Positions 56,003 to 64,000 of a stretch of 64,000 nucleotides of DNA are shown piece after piece. The notes under the pieces were generated by a model. That model was not told the DNA's origin. It made no database searches and saw only the letters and a list, made by a program, of their open reading frames with translations. The position numbers were made by a program, and so were the translations under genes. The stretch comes from Celeribacter sp. HF31 (lineage in GTDB: Bacteria > Pseudomonadota > Alphaproteobacteria > Rhodobacterales > Rhodobacteraceae), in NCBI RefSeq assembly GCF_011806455.1, contig NZ_JAATOT010000006.1:1-64000 (forward strand), read 5' to 3'. Every line of letters starts with the position of its first letter. Positions within the stretch are counted from its first letter, which is position 1.

Positions 56003-56212
56003 ATGCGCAACGATTGGATTCTTGATGTACTGACGGATTTGCGGACATTCGCGGATCAGAACGGATTGAAGGCAAGCGCCGAACATTTGGCCGACACCTG
56101 TCTGGTGGTTGCGGCCGAGTTGTCGAACAGGCCTTCTGAGGCGTTGTCGGAACAGGCGGGGGTGCATGACGACAGGGTTGCAAGACTTTCTGGAGGATAT
56201 TCAGCGAGTTGA
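56003..56212 (+). CDS. Small helical protein overlapping luxR
   Basis: 69 residues: MRNDWILDVLTDLRTFADQN, then GLKASAEHLADTCLVVAAEL, mostly amphipathic helix with an unstructured end. AAAGAGGG lies before the ATG. Its last 47 bases overlap the luxR gene in another frame, implying coupled translation. It is not recognised as a known family; short conserved genes in front of luxR are plausible for this group but I cannot confirm it. Confidence 0.65.
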   Translation: MRNDWILDVLTDLRTFADQNGLKASAEHLADTCLVVAAELSNRPSEALSEQAGVHDDRVARLSGGYSAS

Positions 56213-56879
56213 GAATTTCGAAGAGTTTCAGGACGCAACTGTCAAGCTGCGTGATCTCTTAGGCATTGCACATGTTGTTTACCATTGGGTGAACAGCGTC
56301 GGAGAACGATTTGGCGCAGGGACCTATTCATCGGAATGGGTCGATCGCTATCTTGAAAAAGATTACCTGCGCATGGATCCCGTCATCTTTGGCTGTTTCC
56401 AAAGGTTTACCCCTGTGTCGTGGAAACAGTTGGACTGGTCGTCCAAGGCGGCCAAAGCCTTTTTCCTCGATGCGCTGGACTATGGTGTCGGAAATCAGGG
56501 CTACACGATCCCGATCCGTGGGCCGAACGGGCAGTTCGCCCTGTTTACCCTCAATCACAACACGACAGACGATGCCTGGGACCAGCTGATCGCAAGGAAT
56601 GAACGCGATCTTGTGGTCGTGGCGCATGAGTTCAACAAGAAAGCCTTGTCCTTCGACACGCAGATCGAAACACAAGTGGCGCCATCGCTGTCGCCCAGGG
56701 AGGCCAGCGCCATCACGCATCTCGCCAAAGGCCTGAACCGTGGTCAGGCTGCGGCGGAAATGGGAATTTCCGAACATACGCTGAGGGTTTATATCGAATC
56801 CGCGCGTCACAAGCTTGGAGCCATGAACACGACTCACGCTGTGGCGCGGGCGCTGTCGATGGGGCTCATCATCGTCTGA
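56166..56879 (+). CDS. luxR: LuxR-type quorum-sensing regulator
   Basis: 237 residues: autoinducer-binding domain (about 15-160) and LuxR/GerE helix-turn-helix (about 175-235; SLSPREASAITHLAKG, RGQAAAEMGISEHTLRVY). The residues that contact acyl-homoserine lactone in TraR/LuxR are in place: W58, Y62, D71, P72, W86 and G112. The start is the ATG at 56166, where homology begins. It lies 170 bases before luxI in the same direction, so it probably senses the luxI product. Confidence 0.92.
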   Translation: MTTGLQDFLEDIQRVENFEEFQDATVKLRDLLGIAHVVYHWVNSVGERFGAGTYSSEWVDRYLEKDYLRMDPVIFGCFQRFTPVSWKQLDWSSKAAKAFFLDALDYGVGNQGYTIPIRGPNGQFALFTLNHNTTDDAWDQLIARNERDLVVVAHEFNKKALSFDTQIETQVAPSLSPREASAITHLAKGLNRGQAAAEMGISEHTLRVYIESARHKLGAMNTTHAVARALSMGLIIV

Positions 56880-57049
56880 AAGCGACGACTGTTTGCCTGT
56901 TCACGCCACGTCCAGTTGCGAAATCTGCCTAAATAATGTGCGCAGAACGGATAGTGAACATTCGCACAGCGCAACGGGCGCAGCTAATAGATGATGGTTA
57001 ACGTTTCGCCGATAGCGTTCTTCTCAGATGACGGAGACAGGAGCTCAAC

Positions 57050-57688
57050 ATGCTGCGCTATATTTACGGAAACGACCTTTGCCACTTCCCCCGCCTGCGC
57101 GACACGATGTTTCGTGATCGTGCGGATCAGTTCAAACGCCGCCTCGGATGGGACGTGCATGTGAACGAAGCGGGCGAAGAACGCGACGAATACGATGCGA
57201 TCAACCCGCTTTATGTGATTTGGGAGAAATCGGACGGCACCCACGGGGGCTCAATGCGGTTTTTGCCCACAACAGGCGACACGATGGTGAACGATCACTT
57301 TTCCCACCTCACGGACGGGGTGCGGATCGAAAGCCCGTTCATTTGGGAATGCACCCGCTTTTGTCTGGCCCCCGGTGCGGATCGCCGCGTGACGGCGGCG
57401 CTGACGCTGGCGGCGGGGGAGATCATGGAGGAATTTCACCTGAAGCATTTCGTCGGTGTCTTTGACCCACGGATGGAGCGGATCTATTCGCTGATGGGGC
57501 TGGTGCCGGATGTGCTTGGTCGTGTCGGCGAGGGGCGTGAGGCCATCGGTGTCGGCCTTTGGGAGATGCATGAGGATGTGTTTGCGCCCACTCTGGAGCG
57601 TGCTGGCGTGGATCGCGAGACGTCTAAGCGCTGGTTCCATGACGCGTTCAATCAAAGCTATGTGGAAGAGTTGCAGGCTATCGCCTGA
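57050..57688 (+). CDS. luxI: Acyl-homoserine-lactone synthase
   Basis: 212 residues of the LuxI family. Invariant positions are all present: R24, F28, W34, D46, D49, R70 and F84, E100 and R103. It makes an acyl-homoserine lactone from S-adenosylmethionine and acyl-ACP; the acyl chain length cannot be told. GACAGGAGCTC lies before the ATG at 57050. No lux box could be named in the 170-base gap after luxR; TGTGCG and CGCACA (56937, 56963) are a weak inverted repeat there. Confidence 0.95.
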   Translation: MLRYIYGNDLCHFPRLRDTMFRDRADQFKRRLGWDVHVNEAGEERDEYDAINPLYVIWEKSDGTHGGSMRFLPTTGDTMVNDHFSHLTDGVRIESPFIWECTRFCLAPGADRRVTAALTLAAGEIMEEFHLKHFVGVFDPRMERIYSLMGLVPDVLGRVGEGREAIGVGLWEMHEDVFAPTLERAGVDRETSKRWFHDAFNQSYVEELQAIA

Positions 57689-57745
57689 CGCTCGACTTGT
57701 GCGATGACTCTGGCACATGGTGCGGCGTCCCTGTAGGGTCGCCGC

Positions 57746-59302
57746 ATGACCCAGACCGCGCTTACATTTTCCGAAGATCAGGCCGAAGCCTTCGACGCGA
57801 TCAGCGCGATGTTGGCGCATGTCGGTGTTGATCTCGAGGACGGCATCATCACGCCGCAAGCCAGCGCAACCAATCAGCTTTGTGCGGTGATCGGCAAGGC
57901 AGGATCCGGGAAAACCCTTTTGCTGGCGCAGCTTTACAAGGCGCTGGATGAGGCGGGCGTCGAGATCGTTTCCGGCGATTACGAGAACAAGCGACGCAAA
58001 GAGCGGCGCACGCTGGCCATTCTGGCCCCGACGAACAAAGCGGCGTCTGTGCTGCGCAATCGCGGTGTACCCGCGACCACGATCCACCGCATTCTCTACA
58101 CACCGGTCTATGACCCGGAATACGAGAAAATCGCCGATTGGCTGGCGGGCAATGGCGACCGACCCGATCTCGAAGGGCTTAAGATCGAAGGGCTGACCGA
58201 AGACGCGCTCGACAAGGCTTACGCCTTCTACCAAAACAACAAATCCATACCCGGCGCGCTGGCGGCGGCGGGGCTGCGAGGCTCTGATTTCATCACCGGC
58301 TGGAAACGGCGCGAAGACCCGCTTGACATCGGATTTGTCGACGAAAGCTCGATGCTCGACAAACGCCAGTTTGAGGATTTGCAGGAGATTTTTCCCACAC
58401 TCGTGTTGTTCGGCGATCCGGCTCAGTTAGCGCCCGTGAACCAATCCGGCGAGATGGTCTTTGAGACGCTGCCGGAAAAGAAACAGCATATCCTCCATCG
58501 CATTCACCGACAGGAAGCGGACAGCCCGATTCTCGATCTCGCCCATGCGCTGGCCGATCCGCAACTGAGTTTCGAGCAGTTCGAGCGGATGATCGAAGAG
58601 GCCGCCGCGCGCGACGAACGCGTGGTCTATGCGCAGCGCGTCGAAAGCGATCTGATGGCACGCTCCCCGGTTTTGGTCTGGCGCAACGCGACCCGCATTC
58701 GCCTGATCCAGGCGTTTCGGCAGGTGTTTGATGCCCCCACCGATGCGCTCTTGCCCGGCGAGCCATTGATTTGCGACGGCATCGAATTGCCGATGAAACA
58801 CCGCAAAAAACGCCTCGATCTGGAGGCCCGCGGGCTAATCAAAGGCGCGCAGGTGGTCTACCTCGGGCCGGGGCGCAAACCGGGGTTTTCGCGCCTGCAT
58901 GTGATGGGGGCGGAGGACCCGAACATCTCGGCGGCCTCGATCGTCAAAATCGAATTTCCTGATGAAGAAGAACCCTTTATCCCCTACGCTGCGCGGATGG
59001 GGGCGGCGTTCCTGCATGGCGCGGCTGTGACGATTCACAAGGCGCAGGGCTCGCAATGGGATGATGTTCAGGTCTTTGCCCCCGATCTTTACGCCGCCGC
59101 GCGCGCAGGCCGGATGGAGGCGGGGATTCCCCTGTGGAAACGGCTGGCTTATGTGGCAATCACCCGGGCGCAGACGCGGCTCTTGTGGGTGACGCGCGCG
59201 CGTTTGGCGAAACCCAGCGGGCCTTTGTCCGTCGCCGATCTGACCGCGAAAGTGGCGGCACCTTTGACGCTGGAAGCCGAGCAGATCGAGAGCGGACTTT
59301 AA
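57746..59302 (+). CDS. RecD/Dda-like superfamily 1 DNA helicase
   Basis: 518 residues. Walker A GKAGSGKT (50-57), motif II with IGFVDESSMLD, GDPAQLAPVNQSG, and the C-terminal VTIHKAQGSQWDDVQVF and YVAITRAQTRLLWV (motifs V-VI) give an SF1B helicase of the AAA_30/UvrD-C type, as in Dda and the C-terminal part of RecD2. It probably unwinds DNA during repair or exchange. It follows luxI by 57 bases but there is no other link. Confidence 0.9.
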   Translation: MTQTALTFSEDQAEAFDAISAMLAHVGVDLEDGIITPQASATNQLCAVIGKAGSGKTLLLAQLYKALDEAGVEIVSGDYENKRRKERRTLAILAPTNKAASVLRNRGVPATTIHRILYTPVYDPEYEKIADWLAGNGDRPDLEGLKIEGLTEDALDKAYAFYQNNKSIPGALAAAGLRGSDFITGWKRREDPLDIGFVDESSMLDKRQFEDLQEIFPTLVLFGDPAQLAPVNQSGEMVFETLPEKKQHILHRIHRQEADSPILDLAHALADPQLSFEQFERMIEEAAARDERVVYAQRVESDLMARSPVLVWRNATRIRLIQAFRQVFDAPTDALLPGEPLICDGIELPMKHRKKRLDLEARGLIKGAQVVYLGPGRKPGFSRLHVMGAEDPNISAASIVKIEFPDEEEPFIPYAARMGAAFLHGAAVTIHKAQGSQWDDVQVFAPDLYAAARAGRMEAGIPLWKRLAYVAITRAQTRLLWVTRARLAKPSGPLSVADLTAKVAAPLTLEAEQIESGL

Positions 59303-59303
59303 G

Positions 59304-60050
59304 TCATCGGCGGATCAGGCGGAACACCTGCGAAGCGCCCCAACCGAAAATCCCGGCAATCGCCAGCGCCATCACCCCGTAGATCAGCGCATTTTGATAA
59401 GCCAGATTGTAGAGCCAGCGCTCGATCCCGACCTTTTGCACATTGATCGACGTGCCGTAGCTGTCGATCACTTCACCGTCGCGGATCAGGAAAATCCGCG
59501 TCGTATAGGTGCCTTCGACGATGTTTGACGGCAGAGCGATGGAGGTGTCGAACAGCGTGTCCTCGATGAGGGACACCTCGCCCTCACGGGTGCGGTAGAG
59601 ATCGTCGTTCTCACGCAACCGGATCAGAGCTTCGCGTGCAGGAAGACCGCGCATGCCGGGCAGGATGCGTTTGTCGGCGGTGATCTTCCAAAGGCTGTCG
59701 GTCAGCGGCGGCAGGATGTCGTGCAGCGCGCGGGTTGAGGCGACCGTGTAAAACGTCGGCGTGTGACCGATGACTTGTGCCTCGACGTTGATCCAGATGC
59801 CGAAACGACGGTCCTTGCGGCGGATGGTTTCGACATGTTCAGGGCCGGAGACCGTGATGATCACATCAAGCGGACTGTTTTCGGGAATCGCGGCCTCGCG
59901 CTTGATCGCGCCGAACACGAGGATTTCGGAGCCATCGAAATTGGCATTCACGGAAACCCGCGTCTGGCTCAAAGCGGCGACGACCTGTTCGGCCTGGGCA
60001 TTCAGAGGCAGGAAGAAAAACGCGAGGAGGGCGATCAGGCGACGCATCAT
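59304..60050 (-). CDS. TIGR02186 family membrane-anchored protein
   Basis: 248 residues: signal peptide (about 1-20, LIALLAFFFLPLNAQA), a periplasmic beta-rich domain (about 22-215; FDGSEILVFGAIKREAAIP, GIWINVEAQVIG, GTYTTRIFLIRDGEVI) and one C-terminal membrane helix (ALIYGVMALAIAGIFGWG). Members of TIGR02186/PF09608 are known only from alphaproteobacteria and have no assigned function. The start overlaps the TSUP stop (TGATG), so the two are co-translated. Confidence 0.88.
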   Translation of the reverse strand: MMRRLIALLAFFFLPLNAQAEQVVAALSQTRVSVNANFDGSEILVFGAIKREAAIPENSPLDVIITVSGPEHVETIRRKDRRFGIWINVEAQVIGHTPTFYTVASTRALHDILPPLTDSLWKITADKRILPGMRGLPAREALIRLRENDDLYRTREGEVSLIEDTLFDTSIALPSNIVEGTYTTRIFLIRDGEVIDSYGTSINVQKVGIERWLYNLAYQNALIYGVMALAIAGIFGWGASQVFRLIRR

Positions 60051-60958
60051 CAAACCCCCAGCGAGTAGAGTTCCTTGGGTGTGATCAAGAGATCGACCCC
60101 AAGTTTGAGACAGACCAAGAGGACCAGAAGGGCCAGCATGATGCGGAGTTGCTCGGCCTTGAGGCGCAACCCGATCTGGGTGCCGACCTGGGCGCCGATC
60201 ACGCCGCCGAAGAGCAACAGGAAAGCCAAAAGCACATCCACCGTGTGGTTCGTGTAGGCGTGCAACATCGTGGTGAACCCGGCGGTGAAAATGATCTGGA
60301 ACAGCGAGGTGCCGATCACCACCTTGGTGGGCATGCCGAGGATGTAGATCATCGCGGGCACCATGATGAACCCGCCGCCCACGCCCATCACCGCGCCCAA
60401 CATCCCGACAAACACGCCGACGGCAATGGGCGGAATGGCGGAGATATAAAGACCGGACGCGCGGAATTTCATCTTGAAGGGCAGGGTGTGGACCCAGAGG
60501 TGTTTCTTGCGCTCAGGCCGCCCGGCGGGGCGACCGCGGGCGCGTTTGATGGCGCGCAAAGACTCGATCAGCATGAGAAAGCCGATGATGCCGAGGAAGA
60601 CGACGTAGCAGAGGGTGACGAGGAGATCGACCTGACCCATCGCCTTGAGAATGTTGAAAATCTGGATGCCGATGGCAGAGCCGACAAGGCCGCCGGCCAA
60701 AAGCACCATCCCCATTTTCAGATCGACAGTCTTGCGTTTGAGATGCGCGAGCACGCCTGACACAGAGGAGGCGACGATCTGATTGGCGGAGGTGGCGACG
60801 GCCACGGCAGGCGGGATGCCGACGAAAAACAGCAAGGGCGTGATCAGGAACCCGCCGCCCACGCCAAACATGCCGGACAGCACACCGACCATGCCGCCAA
60901 TCCCCAGAAGCGTGAAGGCGTTCACGGAGACTTCTGCAATGGGGAGGAAGATTTGCAT
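60050..60958 (-). CDS. TSUP family permease paired with the TIGR02186 protein
   Basis: 302 residues with about eight membrane helices. The two TauE/SafE repeats are MVGVLSGMFGVGGGFLITPL and GVFVGMLGAVMGVGGGFIMV. The family exports sulfite, sulfoacetate or related anions. The repeated pairing with TIGR02186 genes suggests the partner assists transport in the periplasm. The start is the ATG at 60958; GGAGGAAG precedes it. Confidence 0.9.
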   Translation of the reverse strand: MQIFLPIAEVSVNAFTLLGIGGMVGVLSGMFGVGGGFLITPLLFFVGIPPAVAVATSANQIVASSVSGVLAHLKRKTVDLKMGMVLLAGGLVGSAIGIQIFNILKAMGQVDLLVTLCYVVFLGIIGFLMLIESLRAIKRARGRPAGRPERKKHLWVHTLPFKMKFRASGLYISAIPPIAVGVFVGMLGAVMGVGGGFIMVPAMIYILGMPTKVVIGTSLFQIIFTAGFTTMLHAYTNHTVDVLLAFLLLFGGVIGAQVGTQIGLRLKAEQLRIMLALLVLLVCLKLGVDLLITPKELYSLGV

Positions 60959-61042
60959 GGGCTGTAGCTTTCGCGTGCGTTTCTTTCAGGAATGCAATGA
61001 TTTGCCAGTGCCGTCAAACATTCTGCCGAAGGCGGCATGAAA

Positions 61043-61066
61043 AAAGCGGGCGCTGAGGCCCGCTTT
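61043..61066 (-). terminator. Terminator behind the nucleoside-type permease operon
   Basis: AAAGCGGGC / GCCCGCTTT, a 9-bp stem with a six-base loop, continuing in a T-run on the minus strand, 21 bases after the stop of the second permease. Confidence 0.9.
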
Positions 61067-61086
61067 CAACATCATTTCAAATCGCC

Positions 61087-62049
61087 TTAGCGCTCCTTGA
61101 CGTAGGATTGCCCGCTGGCACGCGGTGGGATCGCCTTGCCAACGAAACCGGCAAGGATGATCACGGTCAAGATGTAGGGCAGGGCCTGCATGAACTGCAC
61201 CGGGATCACGAAATCACCCAGGGCGATGGATTGGTAGCGGTTGCCGATGGCCTCCAGAAGACCGAACAACAGCGTCGCCCAAAGCGCATACCAAGGCCGC
61301 CATTTCGCAAAGATCAGCGCGGCCAGCGCGATATAGCCCCGGCCTGCGGACATATCCTTGACGAAACCCGCAGCCAGAGAGGCCAGATAGGTGCCCGCAA
61401 GCCCACAGAGCACGCCAGCGATCACGAGGGCCGCGTAGCGCAGCTTGACCACCGAAATTCCGGCGGTGTCCACGGCGCTGGGGTTTTCGCCCACGGCGCG
61501 CAGACGCAGCCCGAAGCGGGACCGGTAGAGCACCCACCAGGACAGCGGCACAGCCAAAAGCGCCAGATAGGTCAGCGCGGTATGGCCGGAAATCAGCTCG
61601 TCATAGGCCGGGCCGACCACCGGGATTTTTGCCATGGCGTCGGAGAACGGCAGGTTCCAAGATTCGAAACGCCCGTCGCCCGACAGAGACGGCGTGCGGC
61701 CACCCAGTTTGAACCAGCTTTGGCCGATCACCACGGTGAGACCGGCGGCCAGAAAGTTTAGCGCCACACCGGAAATCAGCTGATCGCCTTTGAAGGTGAT
61801 CGAGGCCAGACCGTGCAACATGGAAAACGCCAGAGACCCGGCGACACCGGCCAAAAGCCCGATCCAGATCGAGCCGGTGACGGCCGCTGCAGCCCCCGCA
61901 AGAAAGGCCGCGGCCAGAAGTTTGCCCTCAAGCCCGATATCGACCACGCCCGCGCGTTCGGAAAACAGCCCGGCGAGGCAGGTCAGCAAAAGAGGGGTGG
62001 CAAGACGCAGGGCGCTGTCGAGGATCTGGATGATCGTGAGATAGTCCAT
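61087..62049 (-). CDS. ABC transporter permease, nucleoside type (NupQ/YufQ-like)
   Basis: 320 residues, about eight to nine membrane helices. LLTCLAGLFSERAGVVDIGLEGKLL and the RAVGENPSAVDTAGISVVKL loop are typical of BmpC/YufQ permeases of the sugar/nucleoside importer group. Three bases after the first permease gene. It forms the channel with that subunit. Confidence 0.9.
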   Translation of the reverse strand: MDYLTIIQILDSALRLATPLLLTCLAGLFSERAGVVDIGLEGKLLAAAFLAGAAAAVTGSIWIGLLAGVAGSLAFSMLHGLASITFKGDQLISGVALNFLAAGLTVVIGQSWFKLGGRTPSLSGDGRFESWNLPFSDAMAKIPVVGPAYDELISGHTALTYLALLAVPLSWWVLYRSRFGLRLRAVGENPSAVDTAGISVVKLRYAALVIAGVLCGLAGTYLASLAAGFVKDMSAGRGYIALAALIFAKWRPWYALWATLLFGLLEAIGNRYQSIALGDFVIPVQFMQALPYILTVIILAGFVGKAIPPRASGQSYVKER

Positions 62050-62052
62050 GTC

Positions 62053-63156
62053 TTACGCCTCCTTCTTTTTGTTTTTGCCGAGCGCGACAAAGAGTTTTTC
62101 GAGCGGCATGCGCACCATGTTGTCGAGCGCGCCGGTGAACATGATCACGAGCGCCTGAATGACGACGACCAGCTCGCGCGGGATCGATTCCCAGAACGAC
62201 AGTTCGGCACCGCCTTGGTAGAGAAAGCCGAACAACAGCGCGGCCAGAAGGATGCCGATGGGGTGGTTGCGCCCCATGAGCGCCACCGCGATGCCGATGA
62301 AACCGGCGCCTTCAACCGCGTTGTCGATCAGGCGCTCGGCCTCGCCCATGACGTTGTTGATCGCCATGAGACCGGCCAGACCGCCAGAGATCAGCATCGC
62401 GATGATGACGATGCGCGAGGGGTTGATACCGGCGTATTTTGCCGCCGTTTCCGATTGGCCATAGGCGCGAATTTCATAGCCCAGGCGCGTTTTCCAGATC
62501 AGAATCCAGAACAGGAACGTGCAGAGAAGCGCCACGAAGAACGCCATGTTGGCGGGCGCGTTTGGCGAGAAGTTGATGCCGAAAGGGGCCAGAATTTCCG
62601 AGAAATTCGGCAGATGTGCCCCCTCAGGGAAGCGAGCACTTTCCGTGAGCATCGAACCGGGCACCTTGAGCACTTTGGTCAAGAGATAGCCCAGCAAGGC
62701 CGCACCAATGTAGTTGAACATGATCGTGGTGATCACGATGTGGCTGCCGCGTTTGGCCTGAAGCCATGCGGGGATAAAGGCCCAGGCCGCGCCAAACAAA
62801 GCACCGCCGATCATCGCCGCAGGCAGCGCGAGCATCCAATGCGGCCACGGCACAGCGAGACAGACAAGCGTCACGCCCAGCCCGCCCAGCATCGCCTGAC
62901 CTTCGCCACCAATGTTGAACAAACGCGCGTGATAGGCGACGGCCACGGCGAGGCCCGTGAAGATGAAATTCGTGGCGTAATAGAGCGTATAGCTGATCCC
63001 GGAGGTCGAGCCGAAGGCGCCCTGCACCATGGTCTTGATTGCCACCACCGGGTCTTTGCCGATGGCCCAGATCACCAGACCGGAAAAGAAAAACGCCAGA
63101 AGGATGGAAATCAAAGGAATGAGGACGGCGTCCGCCCATTTCGGCATCTTGTTCAT
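62053..63156 (-). CDS. ABC transporter permease, nucleoside type (NupP/YufP-like)
   Basis: 367 residues with about nine membrane helices. YHARLFNIGGEGQAMLGGLG and RAYGQSETAAKYAGINPSRI are the signatures of the YufP group. The ATG overlaps the ATPase stop by four bases. Pairs with the other permease and the ATPase. Confidence 0.9.
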   Translation of the reverse strand: MNKMPKWADAVLIPLISILLAFFFSGLVIWAIGKDPVVAIKTMVQGAFGSTSGISYTLYYATNFIFTGLAVAVAYHARLFNIGGEGQAMLGGLGVTLVCLAVPWPHWMLALPAAMIGGALFGAAWAFIPAWLQAKRGSHIVITTIMFNYIGAALLGYLLTKVLKVPGSMLTESARFPEGAHLPNFSEILAPFGINFSPNAPANMAFFVALLCTFLFWILIWKTRLGYEIRAYGQSETAAKYAGINPSRIVIIAMLISGGLAGLMAINNVMGEAERLIDNAVEGAGFIGIAVALMGRNHPIGILLAALLFGFLYQGGAELSFWESIPRELVVVIQALVIMFTGALDNMVRMPLEKLFVALGKNKKKEA

Positions 63157-64000
63157 TGTGCCTTCTCCTCATCTGTAATCCCGGCCATCAACAGGCCAAG
63201 CTCGCCCTCGTTGGTCTCAGAAGGCAAACGCTCGCCCATGATCTGACCGTCGAACATGACGACGATCCGGTCCGAGAGCGACATAATCTCGTCAAGCTCC
63301 ACGGAGACCAAAAGGATCGCCTTGCCCTCATCGCGCAGCGCAACGATCTGTTGGTGGATGAACTCGATCGCGCCAATGTCCACACCGCGCGTCGGCTGGC
63401 CGATCAGCAAAAGATCAGGGTTGCGTTCGATCTCACGCGCCAGCACGATTTTCTGCTGGTTGCCGCCGGAGAAGGACTTGGCCTCCAGTTTCGGGTTCGG
63501 CGGGCGGACATCGAATTTGTCCATGCTCACCTGCGTCATCGCCTTGATCCCGGCATTGTCCATCAAAAGCGCATTCTTTTGATATTTCGGGTCGTGGTGA
63601 TAGCCGAACACCATGTTTTCCCAGGCCTGAAACTCAAGGATCAGCCCCTCATCGTGGCGGTCTTCGGGCACATGGGCAATGCCGCGCGCGCGTCGGGTCT
63701 GGCCGTTGGAATGCTTGCCGGAGAGATCAATCTCCTGACCGTTCATCAGGATTTTGCCTGTGCCGTTCTGATAGCCGCCCAGCACCTCAAGCAATTCGGT
63801 TTGACCGTTGCCCGCGACGCCACAGATGCCAAGGATTTCCCCTTGATGCACCGTCAAATCGATGCCTTTGACACGCCGAACGCCTTGTTCGTCGACGACC
63901 TCGAGGTTCTCGATCTTGATCACCGGCGCACCGGGCGTGGCGGGTTTCTTGTCGACGCGCAGCAAGACCTTGCGCCCGACCATCAGCTCGGCGAGCTCTT
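63153..64000 (-). CDS. ABC transporter ATPase, nucleoside type (YufO-like), C-terminal part
   Basis: About 282 residues of the C-terminal half are inside; the frame is open to the window edge, so the N-terminal ATPase domain is missing. The second domain has GVAGNGQTELLEVLGG, a degenerate Walker A typical of the C-terminal half of two-domain sugar/nucleoside ATPases (RbsA, YufO), the signature SFSGGNQQKIVLAREI, and LLLIGQPTRGVDIGAIE (Q instead of the usual E/D in Walker B, typical of this half). It powers the importer formed by the two permeases. Confidence 0.93.
   Translation of the reverse strand, partial: ELAELMVGRKVLLRVDKKPATPGAPVIKIENLEVVDEQGVRRVKGIDLTVHQGEILGICGVAGNGQTELLEVLGGYQNGTGKILMNGQEIDLSGKHSNGQTRRARGIAHVPEDRHDEGLILEFQAWENMVFGYHHDPKYQKNALLMDNAGIKAMTQVSMDKFDVRPPNPKLEAKSFSGGNQQKIVLAREIERNPDLLLIGQPTRGVDIGAIEFIHQQIVALRDEGKAILLVSVELDEIMSLSDRIVVMFDGQIMGERLPSETNEGELGLLMAGITDEEKAQ

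Noticed and set aside
55953-56030. Tiny frame (MSKVEIAPKRQ...) overlapping the start of the 69-codon gene
   Set aside because: Too short, in the wrong frame for the small gene and without a ribosome-binding site of its own.
56937-56968. TGTGCG/CGCACA inverted repeat between luxR and luxI as a lux box
   Set aside because: Six-base arms 20 bases apart do not resemble the 18-20 base lux box; kept only as a remark under luxI.

Overview
The window looks like a chromosomal segment of a marine Roseobacter-group alphaproteobacterium (Rhodobacteraceae). The evidence is the high GC content, the gene order of the TCA supercluster (mdh, sucCD, sucAB, lpd beside sdhCDAB), the ethylmalonyl-CoA pathway genes (ecm, ccr, mcl2, mch), a luxR-luxI pair and family-typical small proteins (FYDLN acid-rich protein, DUF1737, TIGR02186). 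No phage, insertion sequence, CRISPR array or origin was recognised.

Region by region. 1-5240: the 5' end of acetyl-CoA synthetase, a chemoreceptor, and a decayed sugar locus in which a LacI-type regulator and three matching operators survive while two neighbouring catabolic genes (GMC dehydrogenase, sugar isomerase/epimerase) are wrecks. 5246-19552: a catabolic cluster with a polyamine-type ABC transporter, M20 deacylase, class III aminotransferase, PuuC-like aldehyde dehydrogenase, RidA, DUF1028, GMC oxidoreductase, LuxR and LysR regulators, followed by a flavin monooxygenase. 19791-23362: tRNA-Ala, FYDLN protein, zinc protease, GntR regulator, thioesterase, exported protein. 23433-37191: the 2-oxoglutarate to malate half of the TCA cycle on the minus strand (lpd, two MAPEG genes, sucB, sucA, sucD, a lipoprotein, sucC, then mdh), interrupted by an outer-membrane barrel gene and two glycosyltransferases. 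37354-47513: a TSUP permease, a frameshifted acetyltransferase, the mcl2-nnrU-DUF1737-mch operon and the sdh operon, where a pyruvyl transferase, a sulfotransferase-like protein and a lipoprotein sit between sdhA and sdhB. 47634-52061: creD, two small proteins, aldo/keto reductase, purine nucleoside phosphorylase. 52065-55679: divergent ecm and ccr. 56003-59302: a luxR-luxI quorum-sensing locus and a RecD/Dda-like helicase. 59304-64000: a TIGR02186/TSUP pair and a nucleoside-type ABC importer running off the edge.

How it fits together. Acs, the TCA genes and the ethylmalonyl-CoA genes together describe growth on acetate and other C2 or acyl-CoA substrates. The palindrome TGTGATCACA stands just before the GntR gene and, as spaced pairs, before both sucC and sdhC, which suggests one local regulator for the TCA genes. 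A second dyad (CGCAATA core) lies against the ribosome-binding sites of mcl2 and ecm and may couple the ethylmalonyl-CoA genes. Function calls rest on recognition of protein families by eye; no database search was run.
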